Origin: Pedobacter fastidiosus
Lineage (GTDB): Bacteria; Bacteroidota; Bacteroidia; Sphingobacteriales; Sphingobacteriaceae
Assembly: GCF_014306625.1 (NCBI RefSeq)
Contig: NZ_JACRYL010000005.1
Coordinates: 161,132 to 225,131 of the forward strand
Direction: 5' to 3'
DNA length: 64,000 nt
A program made the position numbers and the translations under genes. This document shows positions 9,078 through 17,275 of the stretch, piece by piece. The notes under the pieces are model-generated. The model worked only from the letters and a program-made list of their open reading frames with translations, searched no databases and had not been told where the DNA came from. How positions within the stretch are numbered: the stretch's first letter is position 1; each line of letters starts with the position of its first letter.

Positions 9078-9820
9078 TGGAACAAACCGTAGAACAAAAG
9101 CTAAAAGCTTTATACGAATTACAAAATATCCACACAAAAATTGATAAAATCCGTCAAGTAAGAGGCGAATTACCAATGGAAGTTGCCGATCTTGAAGATG
9201 ATGTTTTAGGATTAGAAACTAGAATTTCTAAAATTAAGGCAGATCTTGATGATCTTGAGGATTCAATCGTAACCCGTAAAAACACGATTAAAGATGCCCA
9301 AGCAGGCATTAAAAGATACGATACTCAATTAAAAGAAGTTAAAAACAATCGTGAATACGATGCTTTAACCAAAGAGATTGAAATTCAAGGATTAGACATT
9401 CAGGTTTCTGAAAAGAAAATTAAAGAGCACGGTTTTGAGATCACTTCTAAAACTGAAATCTTCGAAGCAGCACAAGCTGAGTTAGAAGGTAGAAAGAAAG
9501 ATTTAGAAGTTAAAAGAGCAGAGCTTGGTGTAATTACTGCTGAAACTGAAAAGGAAGAACAAGATTTACAAAAGAAAGCGGATAAAGCAGAGCCTCAAAT
9601 TGAGGAGCGTTTATTGGTTGCTTACAAACGTTTGCGCAAAAATGCAGTTAACGGCTTAGCCGTTGTAACAATCGATCGCGATTCTTGTTCAGGTTGTTTC
9701 AACCAGATTCCACCTCAACGTCAGTTAGATATCCGTCAACGTAAAAAAATCATCGTTTGCGAACATTGTGGACGTATCTTGGTTGATGAGGCTTTAACTC
9801 ACGAAGTAGCAGAAGCTTAA
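9077..9820 (+). CDS. Coiled-coil protein with C4-type zinc ribbon (DUF164/CT398 type)
   Basis: 247 residues: a long charged coiled coil (about 10-175, rich in Lys/Glu) followed by a C-terminal zinc ribbon, with Cys pairs in DSCSGCFNQI and VCEHCGRIL. This matches the family represented by Chlamydia CT398 and Helicobacter HP0958. Those proteins bind other proteins or RNA, and some interact with RpoN and export machinery. The exact role here is not known. It is translationally coupled to the Nif3-like gene, a conserved pairing in Bacteroidota, and ends at a strong terminator. Confidence 0.88.
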   Translation: MEQTVEQKLKALYELQNIHTKIDKIRQVRGELPMEVADLEDDVLGLETRISKIKADLDDLEDSIVTRKNTIKDAQAGIKRYDTQLKEVKNNREYDALTKEIEIQGLDIQVSEKKIKEHGFEITSKTEIFEAAQAELEGRKKDLEVKRAELGVITAETEKEEQDLQKKADKAEPQIEERLLVAYKRLRKNAVNGLAVVTIDRDSCSGCFNQIPPQRQLDIRQRKKIIVCEHCGRILVDEALTHEVAEA

Positions 9821-9840
9821 TTAAAAGTTAAAATTATTTA

Positions 9841-9871
9841 AAAACGTCTCGACAAAATCGGGACGTTTTTT
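9841..9871 (+). terminator. Intrinsic terminator after zinc-ribbon gene
   Basis: Twelve-pair stem (AAAACGTCTCGA at 9841-9852 with TCGGGACGTTTT at 9858-9869, one G-T pair), five-base loop, then a T run to 9871. Confidence 0.85.
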
Positions 9872-9984
9872 GTTTTTAAACAAAACAAGAATGTATTTTT
9901 TGCGTTAATTGTAGATATTTGTTTAAATATGAATTTAAGTGGCCTCTAAACCTCGGTAACTTAATTAGAAAATACAATTCTCTA

Positions 9985-11472
9985 ATGATCAAAAGCTTGC
10001 GCCTAATTCCTGTTTTCTTTCTCTTATCGCTCCCACTTTCTCTATTTGCCAATTTTGATTTTAATGCCAACTGCTTAAATGCTTATAAAAGTATTTTTGA
10101 GCTTAAACTTGGTAATGCAAAGGCCTATATCGCAACTGAAAAAAAGTTAAGACCGAACAACTCCATTATTCCTTTGCTGGAGAATTATGTGGATTATTTT
10201 ACCTTGATCACCTCAGAAAGTAAAGCGGATTTTGATCGACTTAAAGGAAACAAATCTGCCCGATTGGATAAAATAAGTGATGATGACGAGAAATCGCCTT
10301 ATTGTCTTTATGCGCAAGCGGAAATTAATTTGCAATGGGCGCTAATTCATGGTCGCTATGGAGAATATTTTAATGCAGCGATGGAAATCCGCAAAGCGAA
10401 CAATCAGCTGTTGGAGAACAACAAAAAGTTTCCAAATTTTCAGTTAAATCTAAAAGGATTGGGATTAATTAATGCCGTTTTGGGGAATCTTCCAGATGGT
10501 GCCTTGAAAAGTACATTGGCAACTTTCGGCATTAAGGGCAATTTGCAGAGTGGATTAAATATGTTTGAGAAACTGGCGGATAATCTTCCAAAATCTACAT
10601 ACGATCCGTTTTACGAAGAAGTGGTTTTTTACTACGCGTATGTTTTAACGGACGTAGCACACAGCCCCTCTGCTTATGCCAAAACGATGAAATACACCGA
10701 GCGCATAGCAGATACGAGCCTGTTAAAAAGCTATTTGCAAAGTTATGTTTGTATCAAAAATGGACATAATGATGAAGCCATAAATATTTTGGCCAAAAAA
10801 CCTGAGGGTGGCGTTTATCAACCATTTCCATATCTGGATTATTTAGAAGGGATTGCACATTTGAATAAACTAGATTTAAGCGCTTCAACTTATTTTAACC
10901 GCTTTTTGCAAACCAATAAGGGCGTAAATTATATTAAAGACACTAATCTTCATTTGGGGTGGATCTCTCTCCTAAAAGGAGATAAATCGGCTTATTCTGC
11001 CTATATATCAAAAGCAATAAACAGCGGTTATACTTATAACGAGAAAGATAAGCAGGCACAAAACGAGGCTTCTACCCCAGCGCCACCTACTGATCTTTTA
11101 AAAGCAAGACTACTATTTGATGGGGGTTATCTTTCTAAAGCATTACAGACACTTGTTGATAATAAGGCAAGCGATTTCGCTACTGATAAAGATAAAACCG
11201 AATACAACTATCGTTTAGGCCGAATTTACGATGATTTAGGGAAAGACGATTTGGCGCTCACATCTTATCAAGCAACGATCAATCAAGGTAAAAATTTGAA
11301 GTATTATTTTGCATCCAATGCTGCGCTTCAAATGGGGAGAGTTTACGAGAAGAGAAAGAATACAGCCAAAGCAAGAGAGGCTTTCAATATTGCAATCGCT
11401 ATGAAAAATCACGAATACGAAAGCAGTATAGAAAGCCAGGCAAAAGCAGGATTAAGAAGGTTGGCTAATTAA
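9985..11472 (+). CDS. Tetratricopeptide-repeat protein, exported
   Basis: Read from ATG at 9985 the product has 495 residues and begins MIKSLRLIPVFFLLSLPLSL, ending LFA, a clear signal peptide. The frame opens upstream at TTG 9919, but those 22 residues would bury the signal and start inside a promoter-like ATATTTG. The mature protein is helical with TPR-like units, clearest near the C-terminus (YNYRLGRIYDDLGKDDLALTSYQ; AALQMGRVYEKRKNTAKAREAFNIAI). TPR proteins are protein-interaction scaffolds; no enzyme motif is seen. It is probably periplasmic or envelope-associated. Its stop overlaps the convergent KAS III-like gene by 4 bp. Confidence 0.8.
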   Translation: MIKSLRLIPVFFLLSLPLSLFANFDFNANCLNAYKSIFELKLGNAKAYIATEKKLRPNNSIIPLLENYVDYFTLITSESKADFDRLKGNKSARLDKISDDDEKSPYCLYAQAEINLQWALIHGRYGEYFNAAMEIRKANNQLLENNKKFPNFQLNLKGLGLINAVLGNLPDGALKSTLATFGIKGNLQSGLNMFEKLADNLPKSTYDPFYEEVVFYYAYVLTDVAHSPSAYAKTMKYTERIADTSLLKSYLQSYVCIKNGHNDEAINILAKKPEGGVYQPFPYLDYLEGIAHLNKLDLSASTYFNRFLQTNKGVNYIKDTNLHLGWISLLKGDKSAYSAYISKAINSGYTYNEKDKQAQNEASTPAPPTDLLKARLLFDGGYLSKALQTLVDNKASDFATDKDKTEYNYRLGRIYDDLGKDDLALTSYQATINQGKNLKYYFASNAALQMGRVYEKRKNTAKAREAFNIAIAMKNHEYESSIESQAKAGLRRLAN

Positions 11473-12545
11473 AACCGGTGTACAAAAGCATTAATGTGCA
11501 TACCTGCGCCAACTGAAGCAAAAACAGCAACATCGCCAGATTTAACACTATAGCCTTCAACCTGTCCTTTTAAAACTAGATCTAATAAAGTTGGAATGGT
11601 TGCTACAGAACTGTTTCCCAACCAAGAAATCGTCATTGGTACTAGGTTTTCTGGAACAGTATCTTTTCCGTATAGTTTAAACAAGCGTTTCATAATGGCG
11701 GTATCCATTTTGCCATTGGCTTGATGAACAAAAACAATATTAACATCATCAACGGTTAGGCCAGCTTTATCTATCGCTTTTTTAATTACTTGAGGAACTT
11801 GAACAACGGCAAACTCATAGAGCTTACGTCCATTCATTTTTAAATAGTAATTTCCGTTGTTTTCTTCTGGATGAGCGCCTTTTCCCATGATGAGCAGATT
11901 GCCATAATTAACGGCATGTGTCTCGGTTTTGTGGGCTAAAATTCCTTTATTCTCGTCGCTTTCTTCCGCTTCGAAAATTACAGCACCAGCACCGTCAGAA
12001 AAAATCATGCTGTCGCGATCATGCGGATCGATAATACGGCTCAAAGTTTCCGCTCCGATAACCAAAACACGTTTAGCATCGCCACTTTTTATGTAATAGT
12101 TGGCTTGAATTGCTCCCTGAACCCAACCTGGGCAGCCGAAAATGATATCGTAGGCCACACAATCTGGATTTACAATGCCCAGCTGTTGTTTAACTTTTGA
12201 AGCCAAAGAAGGTAAAATATCAATCCGATTACTATTTAATGGAATATCGCCAAAGTTGTGGCAAAAGATAATGTAATCTAAAGTTTCTTTATCGATGCCT
12301 GCATTTTCTATTGCATTTTCTGCAGCTTTTGCACCGATATGATTACTTAATTGTTCAGGAGAAACGTATCGTCTTTCTACAATCTCTGTAATCTCTGAGA
12401 ATTTATGAATAATTTCAGTGATCTCTTTTTCTAGAAGATTTCCATTCTCGAAAAACGTAGCGTTGAGAAATTCGTTACCAGAAATAATGTTCTCAGGAAT
12501 ATAACTTCCGGTTCCGGTAATTACCGTATTTATTGCTTTGCTCAT
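11469..12545 (-). CDS. 3-oxoacyl-ACP synthase III family protein (KAS III-like)
   Basis: 358-residue thiolase-fold condensing enzyme. The catalytic triad expected for KAS III is present: Cys138 in FGCPGW, His274 in VFVHQAN and Asn311 in WLGNSS. The GDGAGAVI-type glycine loop appears as FSDGAGAVIFE. FabH joins acetyl-CoA and malonyl-ACP to start fatty-acid synthesis. This protein is about 30 residues longer than typical FabH and stands apart from other fab genes, so it may use a different acyl starter or serve secondary lipid synthesis. It is monocistronic. The promoter region carries ATACCG...CGGTAT arms near 12550-12575. Confidence 0.85.
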   Translation of the reverse strand: MSKAINTVITGTGSYIPENIISGNEFLNATFFENGNLLEKEITEIIHKFSEITEIVERRYVSPEQLSNHIGAKAAENAIENAGIDKETLDYIIFCHNFGDIPLNSNRIDILPSLASKVKQQLGIVNPDCVAYDIIFGCPGWVQGAIQANYYIKSGDAKRVLVIGAETLSRIIDPHDRDSMIFSDGAGAVIFEAEESDENKGILAHKTETHAVNYGNLLIMGKGAHPEENNGNYYLKMNGRKLYEFAVVQVPQVIKKAIDKAGLTVDDVNIVFVHQANGKMDTAIMKRLFKLYGKDTVPENLVPMTISWLGNSSVATIPTLLDLVLKGQVEGYSVKSGDVAVFASVGAGMHINAFVHRF

Positions 12546-12616
12546 AATTATAATACCGCATACTAAAACGGTATGTAGTATAAAACTATGGTTAATAAAT
12601 TAGAAATGGAAATTAT

Positions 12617-13261
12617 TTAAGAAAAATCGTCAATTAGAAAAACAAAAAGCTCCTTCGGTCCATGAGCGCCGAGCACCAAAGTTTTCTCGATATCGGCCGT
12701 ACGGCTTGGACCTGTAATGTTACTAATCATGGTTGGTATTTGCGCACCGTATTTGTTTTTTAAAAGCTGAAAAGCATCTTTCAAATCTAAAACCAGTTGA
12801 CTTGTACGGGCAATAACAATATGGTGATGTGGAAAAATACTTAATCTTCTACCCGCCGGACTTTGGTTGGTAACCATAACACTTCCGTTTCTTGCAATTA
12901 ATGCTTCGCATAAAGTGATGCCAACTTCTGCCTGTTCAAAATCCTTATCGGTTTGGTAAAAAGGGAATTCATATTTGGATAGAAAATCTTGAAGCTCTGG
13001 TTCCCAGCAATAAATTTTTCTCCATTTAAATTGATCTGCAAGTTGAAGCATGTTTTCTATAAAATCGATCCCATCTTCACAGAAAATAAAATTACCGGAA
13101 ACTGCCGTTAATTGTTCAGCAAATAAAATCTCCAACGGATCTTCATTTTTTTTGTACAATGGGCTTTCTTCTAAATTTGGATAAGGATTTTCTCGCTTCT
13201 CTAAAAGCGCTTTCCTTATCTTTTTTAGCATCTGTTCTTTCGCGGTCGTATTATCCTTCAT
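12617..13261 (-). CDS. LUD domain protein (LutC/YkgG family)
   Basis: 214-residue LUD-domain protein. The family includes LutC, part of the LutABC L-lactate oxidation complex in Bacillus. Family features seen are the conserved NGSVMVTNQSPAGRRLSIFPHHHIVIA and the C-terminal ISNITGPSRTADIEKTLVLGAHGPKEL. LutA and LutB are absent nearby; instead it lies downstream of ftsH in the same direction, so a role in lactate use is doubtful here. An intrinsic-terminator hairpin with a T run ends 5 nt before its ATG (see 13267-13305), so its expression may depend on read-through or a separate promoter. Confidence 0.85.
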   Translation of the reverse strand: MKDNTTAKEQMLKKIRKALLEKRENPYPNLEESPLYKKNEDPLEILFAEQLTAVSGNFIFCEDGIDFIENMLQLADQFKWRKIYCWEPELQDFLSKYEFPFYQTDKDFEQAEVGITLCEALIARNGSVMVTNQSPAGRRLSIFPHHHIVIARTSQLVLDLKDAFQLLKNKYGAQIPTMISNITGPSRTADIEKTLVLGAHGPKELFVFLIDDFS

Positions 13262-13266
13262 TGTCT

Positions 13267-13305
13267 AAAAAAATGAAACCTTGAATTTTTTAGGTTCAAG
13301 GTTTC
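13267..13305 (-). terminator. Intrinsic terminator between ftsH and the LUD gene
   Basis: Perfect 11-bp stem (GAAACCTTGAA at 13275-13285, TTCAAGGTTTC at 13295-13305) with a 9-nt loop. On the minus strand it is followed by A and seven T (13273-13267). Only AGACA separates the T run from the LUD start codon, so it acts either as the ftsH terminator or as an attenuator of the LUD gene. Confidence 0.85.
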
Positions 13306-13349
13306 AAACTTATATATAATTGTCTTTATATGCAATTTAATGCAAAGAG

Positions 13350-15449
13350 TTATTCCTTTTCTGAGGCAGGAAGTCCTGAAACTTCTTTCTCAATATCAGT
13401 ATTGCCTACACCATCATGAATTAAGCCTTCTGCAGCAGGCGTTTGATCTCCAGTGCCATTAACAAATTCGTCATAAGTGGTACGGGTATCGAATGGGCGT
13501 TTACCTAGAATTTCCTCTAAATCAGCTTGGAATAAAATTTCTTTCTCTAATAATTTCTGAGCAAGTTTTTCTAAACCATCTTGTTTATCAAGTAACAATT
13601 GTTTGGTTTTAATGTAAACATCACCAATCAATTTACGAACCTCAACATCAATTAATTCTGAAGTTTTCTCAGAGTAAGGTTTGTTAAAGTTGTATTCGTT
13701 TTGAGGATCATGGAAAGAAACATTACCCACCGCTTCGTTCATACCATAAATACTTACCATTGCGTAAGCTAATTTGGTAATGCGCTCTAGATCATTTTGA
13801 GCACCAGTAGAGATTCTGCCAAAAGTAATATCTTCCGCAACACGTCCGCCCATTGTCATACACATCCCATCAGTTAATTGCTCGGTTGTATACAAGAATT
13901 GTTCTTTAGGTAAATATTGAGCATAACCTAATGCAGCAACACCACGAGGAACAATAGAAACTTTAACCAACGGATCTGCATGCTCTAAGAACCAACCTGC
14001 AATTGCGTGGCCAGCTTCATGATAAGCAACGATTCGCTTTTCTTCTGGAGAAATAATTTTGTTTTTCTTTTCTAAACCACCAATTACCCGGTCAATTGCA
14101 TCTTGGAAATCTTGCATATCTACCGATTCTTTGTTTTTACGAGCAGCAATTAAGGCGGCCTCATTACAAACATTGGCAATTTCTGCACCTGCAAAACCTG
14201 GAGTTTGAGCCGACAATTTTTTGGCATCAACTTCTGATGATGTTTTGATTGGTTTTAAGTGAACATTAAAAATATGTTCACGGCCAACTAAATCTGGTTT
14301 ATCAATAGAAATCTGTCTATCAAAACGACCTGGACGCAATAGTGCAGAATCCAATACATCAGGACGGTTAGTAGCCGCAAGAATAATAATTCCTGAGTCT
14401 GTTCCGAAACCATCCATCTCTACCAATAATTGGTTTAATGTATTCTCACGCTCATCGTTACCACCCATTACACTGTTTTTTCCACGGGCACGACCGATTG
14501 CATCAACCTCATCAATAAAGATGATACAAGGCGCTTTATCTTTAGCTTGTTTAAACAAATCGCGTACACGAGATGCTCCAACACCCACAAACATTTCCAC
14601 AAAATCAGAACCTGATAAAGAGAAGAATGGAACTTGAGCTTCACCCGCAACGGCTTTTGCCAACAATGTTTTACCAGTACCCGGAGAACCAACAAGCAGA
14701 GCGCCTTTTGGAATTTTACCACCAAGATTGGTGTATTTTTTAGGGTTTTTAAGGAAATCGACAATTTCCATTACCTCTTGTTTTGCTTCTTCTAAACCTG
14801 CAACATCATTAAATGTGATGTTTACTTGGCTTTCTTTATCAAATAGGGTTGCTTTAGATTTTCCAATGCTAAAAATCTGACCGCCACCACCAGCACCGCC
14901 GCCCATTCTGCGCATCATAAAAATCCAGAATCCGATAAGCAGTAATAATGGCAAGCCAATATTGATAAGCAAACCAAGAAATGGATTGCTTCTACTTTCT
15001 TTATCTGCCAAAATACGTGGCTGATCTGCAGGTAAATTCTTTTGAGATTCTGCCAGTTGTTTATCCAATCCGTCCATTGTACCGGCATTGAAATAAACCG
15101 TAGGACCAGAAGCTACTGCGAAAGAACTATTGCTTTTATATTTTTGATATTCGGGTTTTTTTAAACTGCTTTCCTTAATGTAAACCTCAACCTTTACCAA
15201 ATCTTCGGCTTTGTAAGCAACAATTTTCTCAACATCGCCGGTTAAAAGCATTTTGCTTTCAAACTCAGGATAGTCTACTTTTTTGCCACCATCGCCTGAG
15301 AATAAAAATTGAGCAGCAATGATTGCAACTATTATGGCTGCATAAACCCAGAAAATATTAAACTTAGATCCCTTTTGTGGTTTTTTGGGGATGTTGGGCA
15401 ATCTTTTTCCCGGTTTTTTGTTTTCGTTTGTATTTTGATTATCGTTCAT
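13350..15449 (-). CDS. ftsH: ATP-dependent zinc metalloprotease FtsH
   Basis: Membrane-anchored AAA+ protease that removes misassembled membrane proteins and regulatory proteins. The 699 residues contain TM1 (about 33-50), a periplasmic domain, TM2 (about 157-180), Walker A GSPGTGKT at 254-261, Walker B IIFIDEVDAIG near 309-319, the second region of homology (ATNRPDVLDSALLRPGRFD) and the zinc site HEAGH at 477-481. The third ligand is an Asp in GAQNDLERIT. The Gly-rich stretch after TM2 is common in Bacteroidota FtsH. It lies 27 bp downstream of rsfS in the same direction, probably one operon. Confidence 0.97.
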   Translation of the reverse strand: MNDNQNTNENKKPGKRLPNIPKKPQKGSKFNIFWVYAAIIVAIIAAQFLFSGDGGKKVDYPEFESKMLLTGDVEKIVAYKAEDLVKVEVYIKESSLKKPEYQKYKSNSSFAVASGPTVYFNAGTMDGLDKQLAESQKNLPADQPRILADKESRSNPFLGLLINIGLPLLLLIGFWIFMMRRMGGGAGGGGQIFSIGKSKATLFDKESQVNITFNDVAGLEEAKQEVMEIVDFLKNPKKYTNLGGKIPKGALLVGSPGTGKTLLAKAVAGEAQVPFFSLSGSDFVEMFVGVGASRVRDLFKQAKDKAPCIIFIDEVDAIGRARGKNSVMGGNDERENTLNQLLVEMDGFGTDSGIIILAATNRPDVLDSALLRPGRFDRQISIDKPDLVGREHIFNVHLKPIKTSSEVDAKKLSAQTPGFAGAEIANVCNEAALIAARKNKESVDMQDFQDAIDRVIGGLEKKNKIISPEEKRIVAYHEAGHAIAGWFLEHADPLVKVSIVPRGVAALGYAQYLPKEQFLYTTEQLTDGMCMTMGGRVAEDITFGRISTGAQNDLERITKLAYAMVSIYGMNEAVGNVSFHDPQNEYNFNKPYSEKTSELIDVEVRKLIGDVYIKTKQLLLDKQDGLEKLAQKLLEKEILFQADLEEILGKRPFDTRTTYDEFVNGTGDQTPAAEGLIHDGVGNTDIEKEVSGLPASEKE

Positions 15450-15476
15450 TTGTCTTGTTCAAAATGGTTCTAGAGA

Positions 15477-15851
15477 CTATGCGCTTTTAAAGTTTGTGCT
15501 TTCGGCATCGCCCCAAAGTTCTTCTATGCCATAAAAATGGCGCTTTTCGGTTTTAAATATGTGCACAACCACATCAAAATAATCTAAGATAATCCAATCG
15601 GCGCTCTCAAAACCTTCTTTATGTCTTGGGTCTGCCTTGGTAGCTTTATATACTTCTTTTTCTACACTATCTGCAATAGCTTTTACCTGTGTACCAGAGT
15701 TGGCACTACAAATAATAAAGTAATCTGCTACAGATGTATGAATGTCTCTAAGATCCAACCGCACTATATCTTCTCCTTTTTTCTCTTGTATGCCTTGTAC
15801 GGCTAACTCTGAAAGGTATGTAGAAAGGGCTACTATTTTCTTTTTTACCAT
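15477..15851 (-). CDS. rsfS: Ribosomal silencing factor RsfS
   Basis: 124-residue Iojap-family protein that binds ribosomal protein L14 on the large subunit and blocks subunit joining, saving resources when nutrients are short. Family blocks are visible: the VRLDLRDIHTSVADYFIICSANS N-terminal part, then the ADWIILDYFDVVVHIFKTEKRHFYGIEELWGDA C-terminal signature. Length is normal. First gene of an rsfS-ftsH unit and divergent from birA with a 44-bp gap, so the two promoters overlap or lie back to back. Confidence 0.95.
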   Translation of the reverse strand: MVKKKIVALSTYLSELAVQGIQEKKGEDIVRLDLRDIHTSVADYFIICSANSGTQVKAIADSVEKEVYKATKADPRHKEGFESADWIILDYFDVVVHIFKTEKRHFYGIEELWGDAESTNFKSA

Positions 15852-15861
15852 TAAAATGATT

Positions 15862-15869
15862 TAATTTTG
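15862..15869 (+). promoter_or_regulatory. Bacteroidota -7 box before birA
   Basis: TAATTTTG fits TAnnTTTG exactly and lies 26 bp before the birA start codon, in the rsfS-birA divergent gap. Confidence 0.5.
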
Positions 15870-15895
15870 GAAATACAATAATATAAATTCAACAC

Positions 15896-16672
15896 TTGCA
15901 AAATAACACTTTTTCGACACTATTTGTTGGTCAAAATTTAATCAAATTAAAAGAGGTTGATTCTACTAATAACTTTTTGAAGAATTTGGTGTCAAAATCC
16001 GAGCCATTACCAGAAGGGACTGTAATTATGGCAGACAATCAATTTGCTGGTAGAGGGCAACAGGAAAGTGTTTGGCAAAGCGAGGCTGGTAAAAACATCA
16101 GCACAAGTATCTATTTAAAGCCAAGTTTTCTTCCGCTCAATAAGCAGTTTTATTTGAATATAGCGGTCAGTTTAGCTGTTAATGAAGCATTATCTCAGTT
16201 TTTGCCCCAAGCTGTACAGGTTAAGTGGCCAAACGACATTTACACTAATGGTAAAAAACTTGGCGGAATTTTAATAGAAAATACACTGACAGGCTCTTTT
16301 ATAAAATCATCAGTTATTGGCATTGGCTTAAACATTAACCAGCAACAATTTAGAGCAGATTTATCTGATAAGGCAACTTCGGTAATTCAAATTTTACAAA
16401 AGGAAACGGCATTGGAAGCCGTTATGGAAAAAATAGTAGTGTTTATGGAGAAATACTACTTAATTTTGAAATCGGGTAATTATACTATTTTACAAAACGA
16501 TTACCTAAAGCACTTATATAAGTTTGGTACATTAGCTCATTATCAGCAAAATGGTCAGGTTTTTGAAGGTAAGATACTTGGAGTTGAAGAAAGCGGGCGT
16601 TTGGTTATGGAAACGGCTACTGGTTTACAAAGCTTTAACTTTAAAGAAATTGAATTTATACACACAAAATAA
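15896..16672 (+). CDS. birA: Biotin--[acetyl-CoA-carboxylase] ligase
   Basis: Attaches biotin to the carrier protein of acetyl-CoA carboxylase through biotinyl-AMP. The 258-residue protein lacks the N-terminal DNA-binding domain of Escherichia coli BirA, so it should be an enzyme only. Motifs: EVDSTNNFLK, the biotinyl-AMP loop FAGRGQQESVWQSEAGKNI (GRGRxGR-type, here GRGQQES), VKWPNDIYTNGKKLGGILIE and IGIGLNIN. The start appears to be TTG at 15896; the next in-frame ATG would remove the DST motif. The DsbD-like N-terminal-domain gene follows 4 bp later. Confidence 0.92.
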   Translation: MQNNTFSTLFVGQNLIKLKEVDSTNNFLKNLVSKSEPLPEGTVIMADNQFAGRGQQESVWQSEAGKNISTSIYLKPSFLPLNKQFYLNIAVSLAVNEALSQFLPQAVQVKWPNDIYTNGKKLGGILIENTLTGSFIKSSVIGIGLNINQQQFRADLSDKATSVIQILQKETALEAVMEKIVVFMEKYYLILKSGNYTILQNDYLKHLYKFGTLAHYQQNGQVFEGKILGVEESGRLVMETATGLQSFNFKEIEFIHTK

Positions 16673-16676
16673 ACAC

Positions 16677-17126
16677 ATGAAAAAAATCACTTTAGTATTG
16701 TCAATGGTACTATTCCCCATTGCCGGAGCATTTGCTCAAATTGAAAAACCTGTAACTTGGTCTTATGCGGCCAAAAAGGTAAGTAAAACCGAAGCTGTAC
16801 TTTATATTAAGGCTACAATTGAAGATAAATGGCATATTTATTCGCAGAACATTAAAGATGGTGGACCTGTTAAAACAACCTTTAGTTTTTCTCCATCAAA
16901 AGATTTTGGTTTGGTAGGAAAAACGACAGAACCAAAAGCGGTTGTTAAATACGAAAGCACATTTAAAATGAATGTAAGTTATTTTGAAAACTCGGTAATC
17001 TTCCAACAAAAAATAAAACTAAACAAAGCAACTACAGTTGTGAAAGGTAAGGTAGAGTTTATGGTTTGTAATGATAAGCAGTGCCTTCCTCCAGAAGAAG
17101 TTGAATTTAGCGTACCAGTTAAATAA
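16677..17126 (+). CDS. DsbD alpha-like thiol-disulfide domain protein, exported
   Basis: 149 residues with signal peptide MKKITLVLSMVLFPIAGAFA and a mature part matching the N-terminal (alpha) domain of DsbD. It has WHIYSQNIKDGGPVKTTFSF and the redox pair in VCNDKQCLPPEE, like the CxxxxxC site of DsbD alpha that hands electrons to periplasmic partners. Start is the ATG at 16677, chosen because it begins the signal peptide; the frame is open further upstream inside birA. It lies 149 bp before the membrane/thioredoxin part of DsbD, from which it is separated by a terminator. The DsbD system is thus split into two genes. Confidence 0.82.
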   Translation: MKKITLVLSMVLFPIAGAFAQIEKPVTWSYAAKKVSKTEAVLYIKATIEDKWHIYSQNIKDGGPVKTTFSFSPSKDFGLVGKTTEPKAVVKYESTFKMNVSYFENSVIFQQKIKLNKATTVVKGKVEFMVCNDKQCLPPEEVEFSVPVK

Positions 17127-17147
17127 TAAATTACTGATAAATATAAG

Positions 17148-17175
17148 AAACAGTCCCGAATTTTCGGGACTGTTT
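17148..17175 (+). terminator. Intrinsic terminator hairpin
   Basis: Twelve-pair perfect stem, AAACAGTCCCGA (17148-17159) and TCGGGACTGTTT (17164-17175), loop ATTT, then CTGTTT. It separates the DsbD alpha-like gene from dsbD. Confidence 0.8.
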
Positions 17176-17275
17176 CTGTTTAAAGTAAAATCTAGGTGTT
17201 GTAGAGCTTTAAAGATTAATCCTTTATAAAATTATTCTTAATTTCACGCCTTAAACACACAAACAAAACACACAA

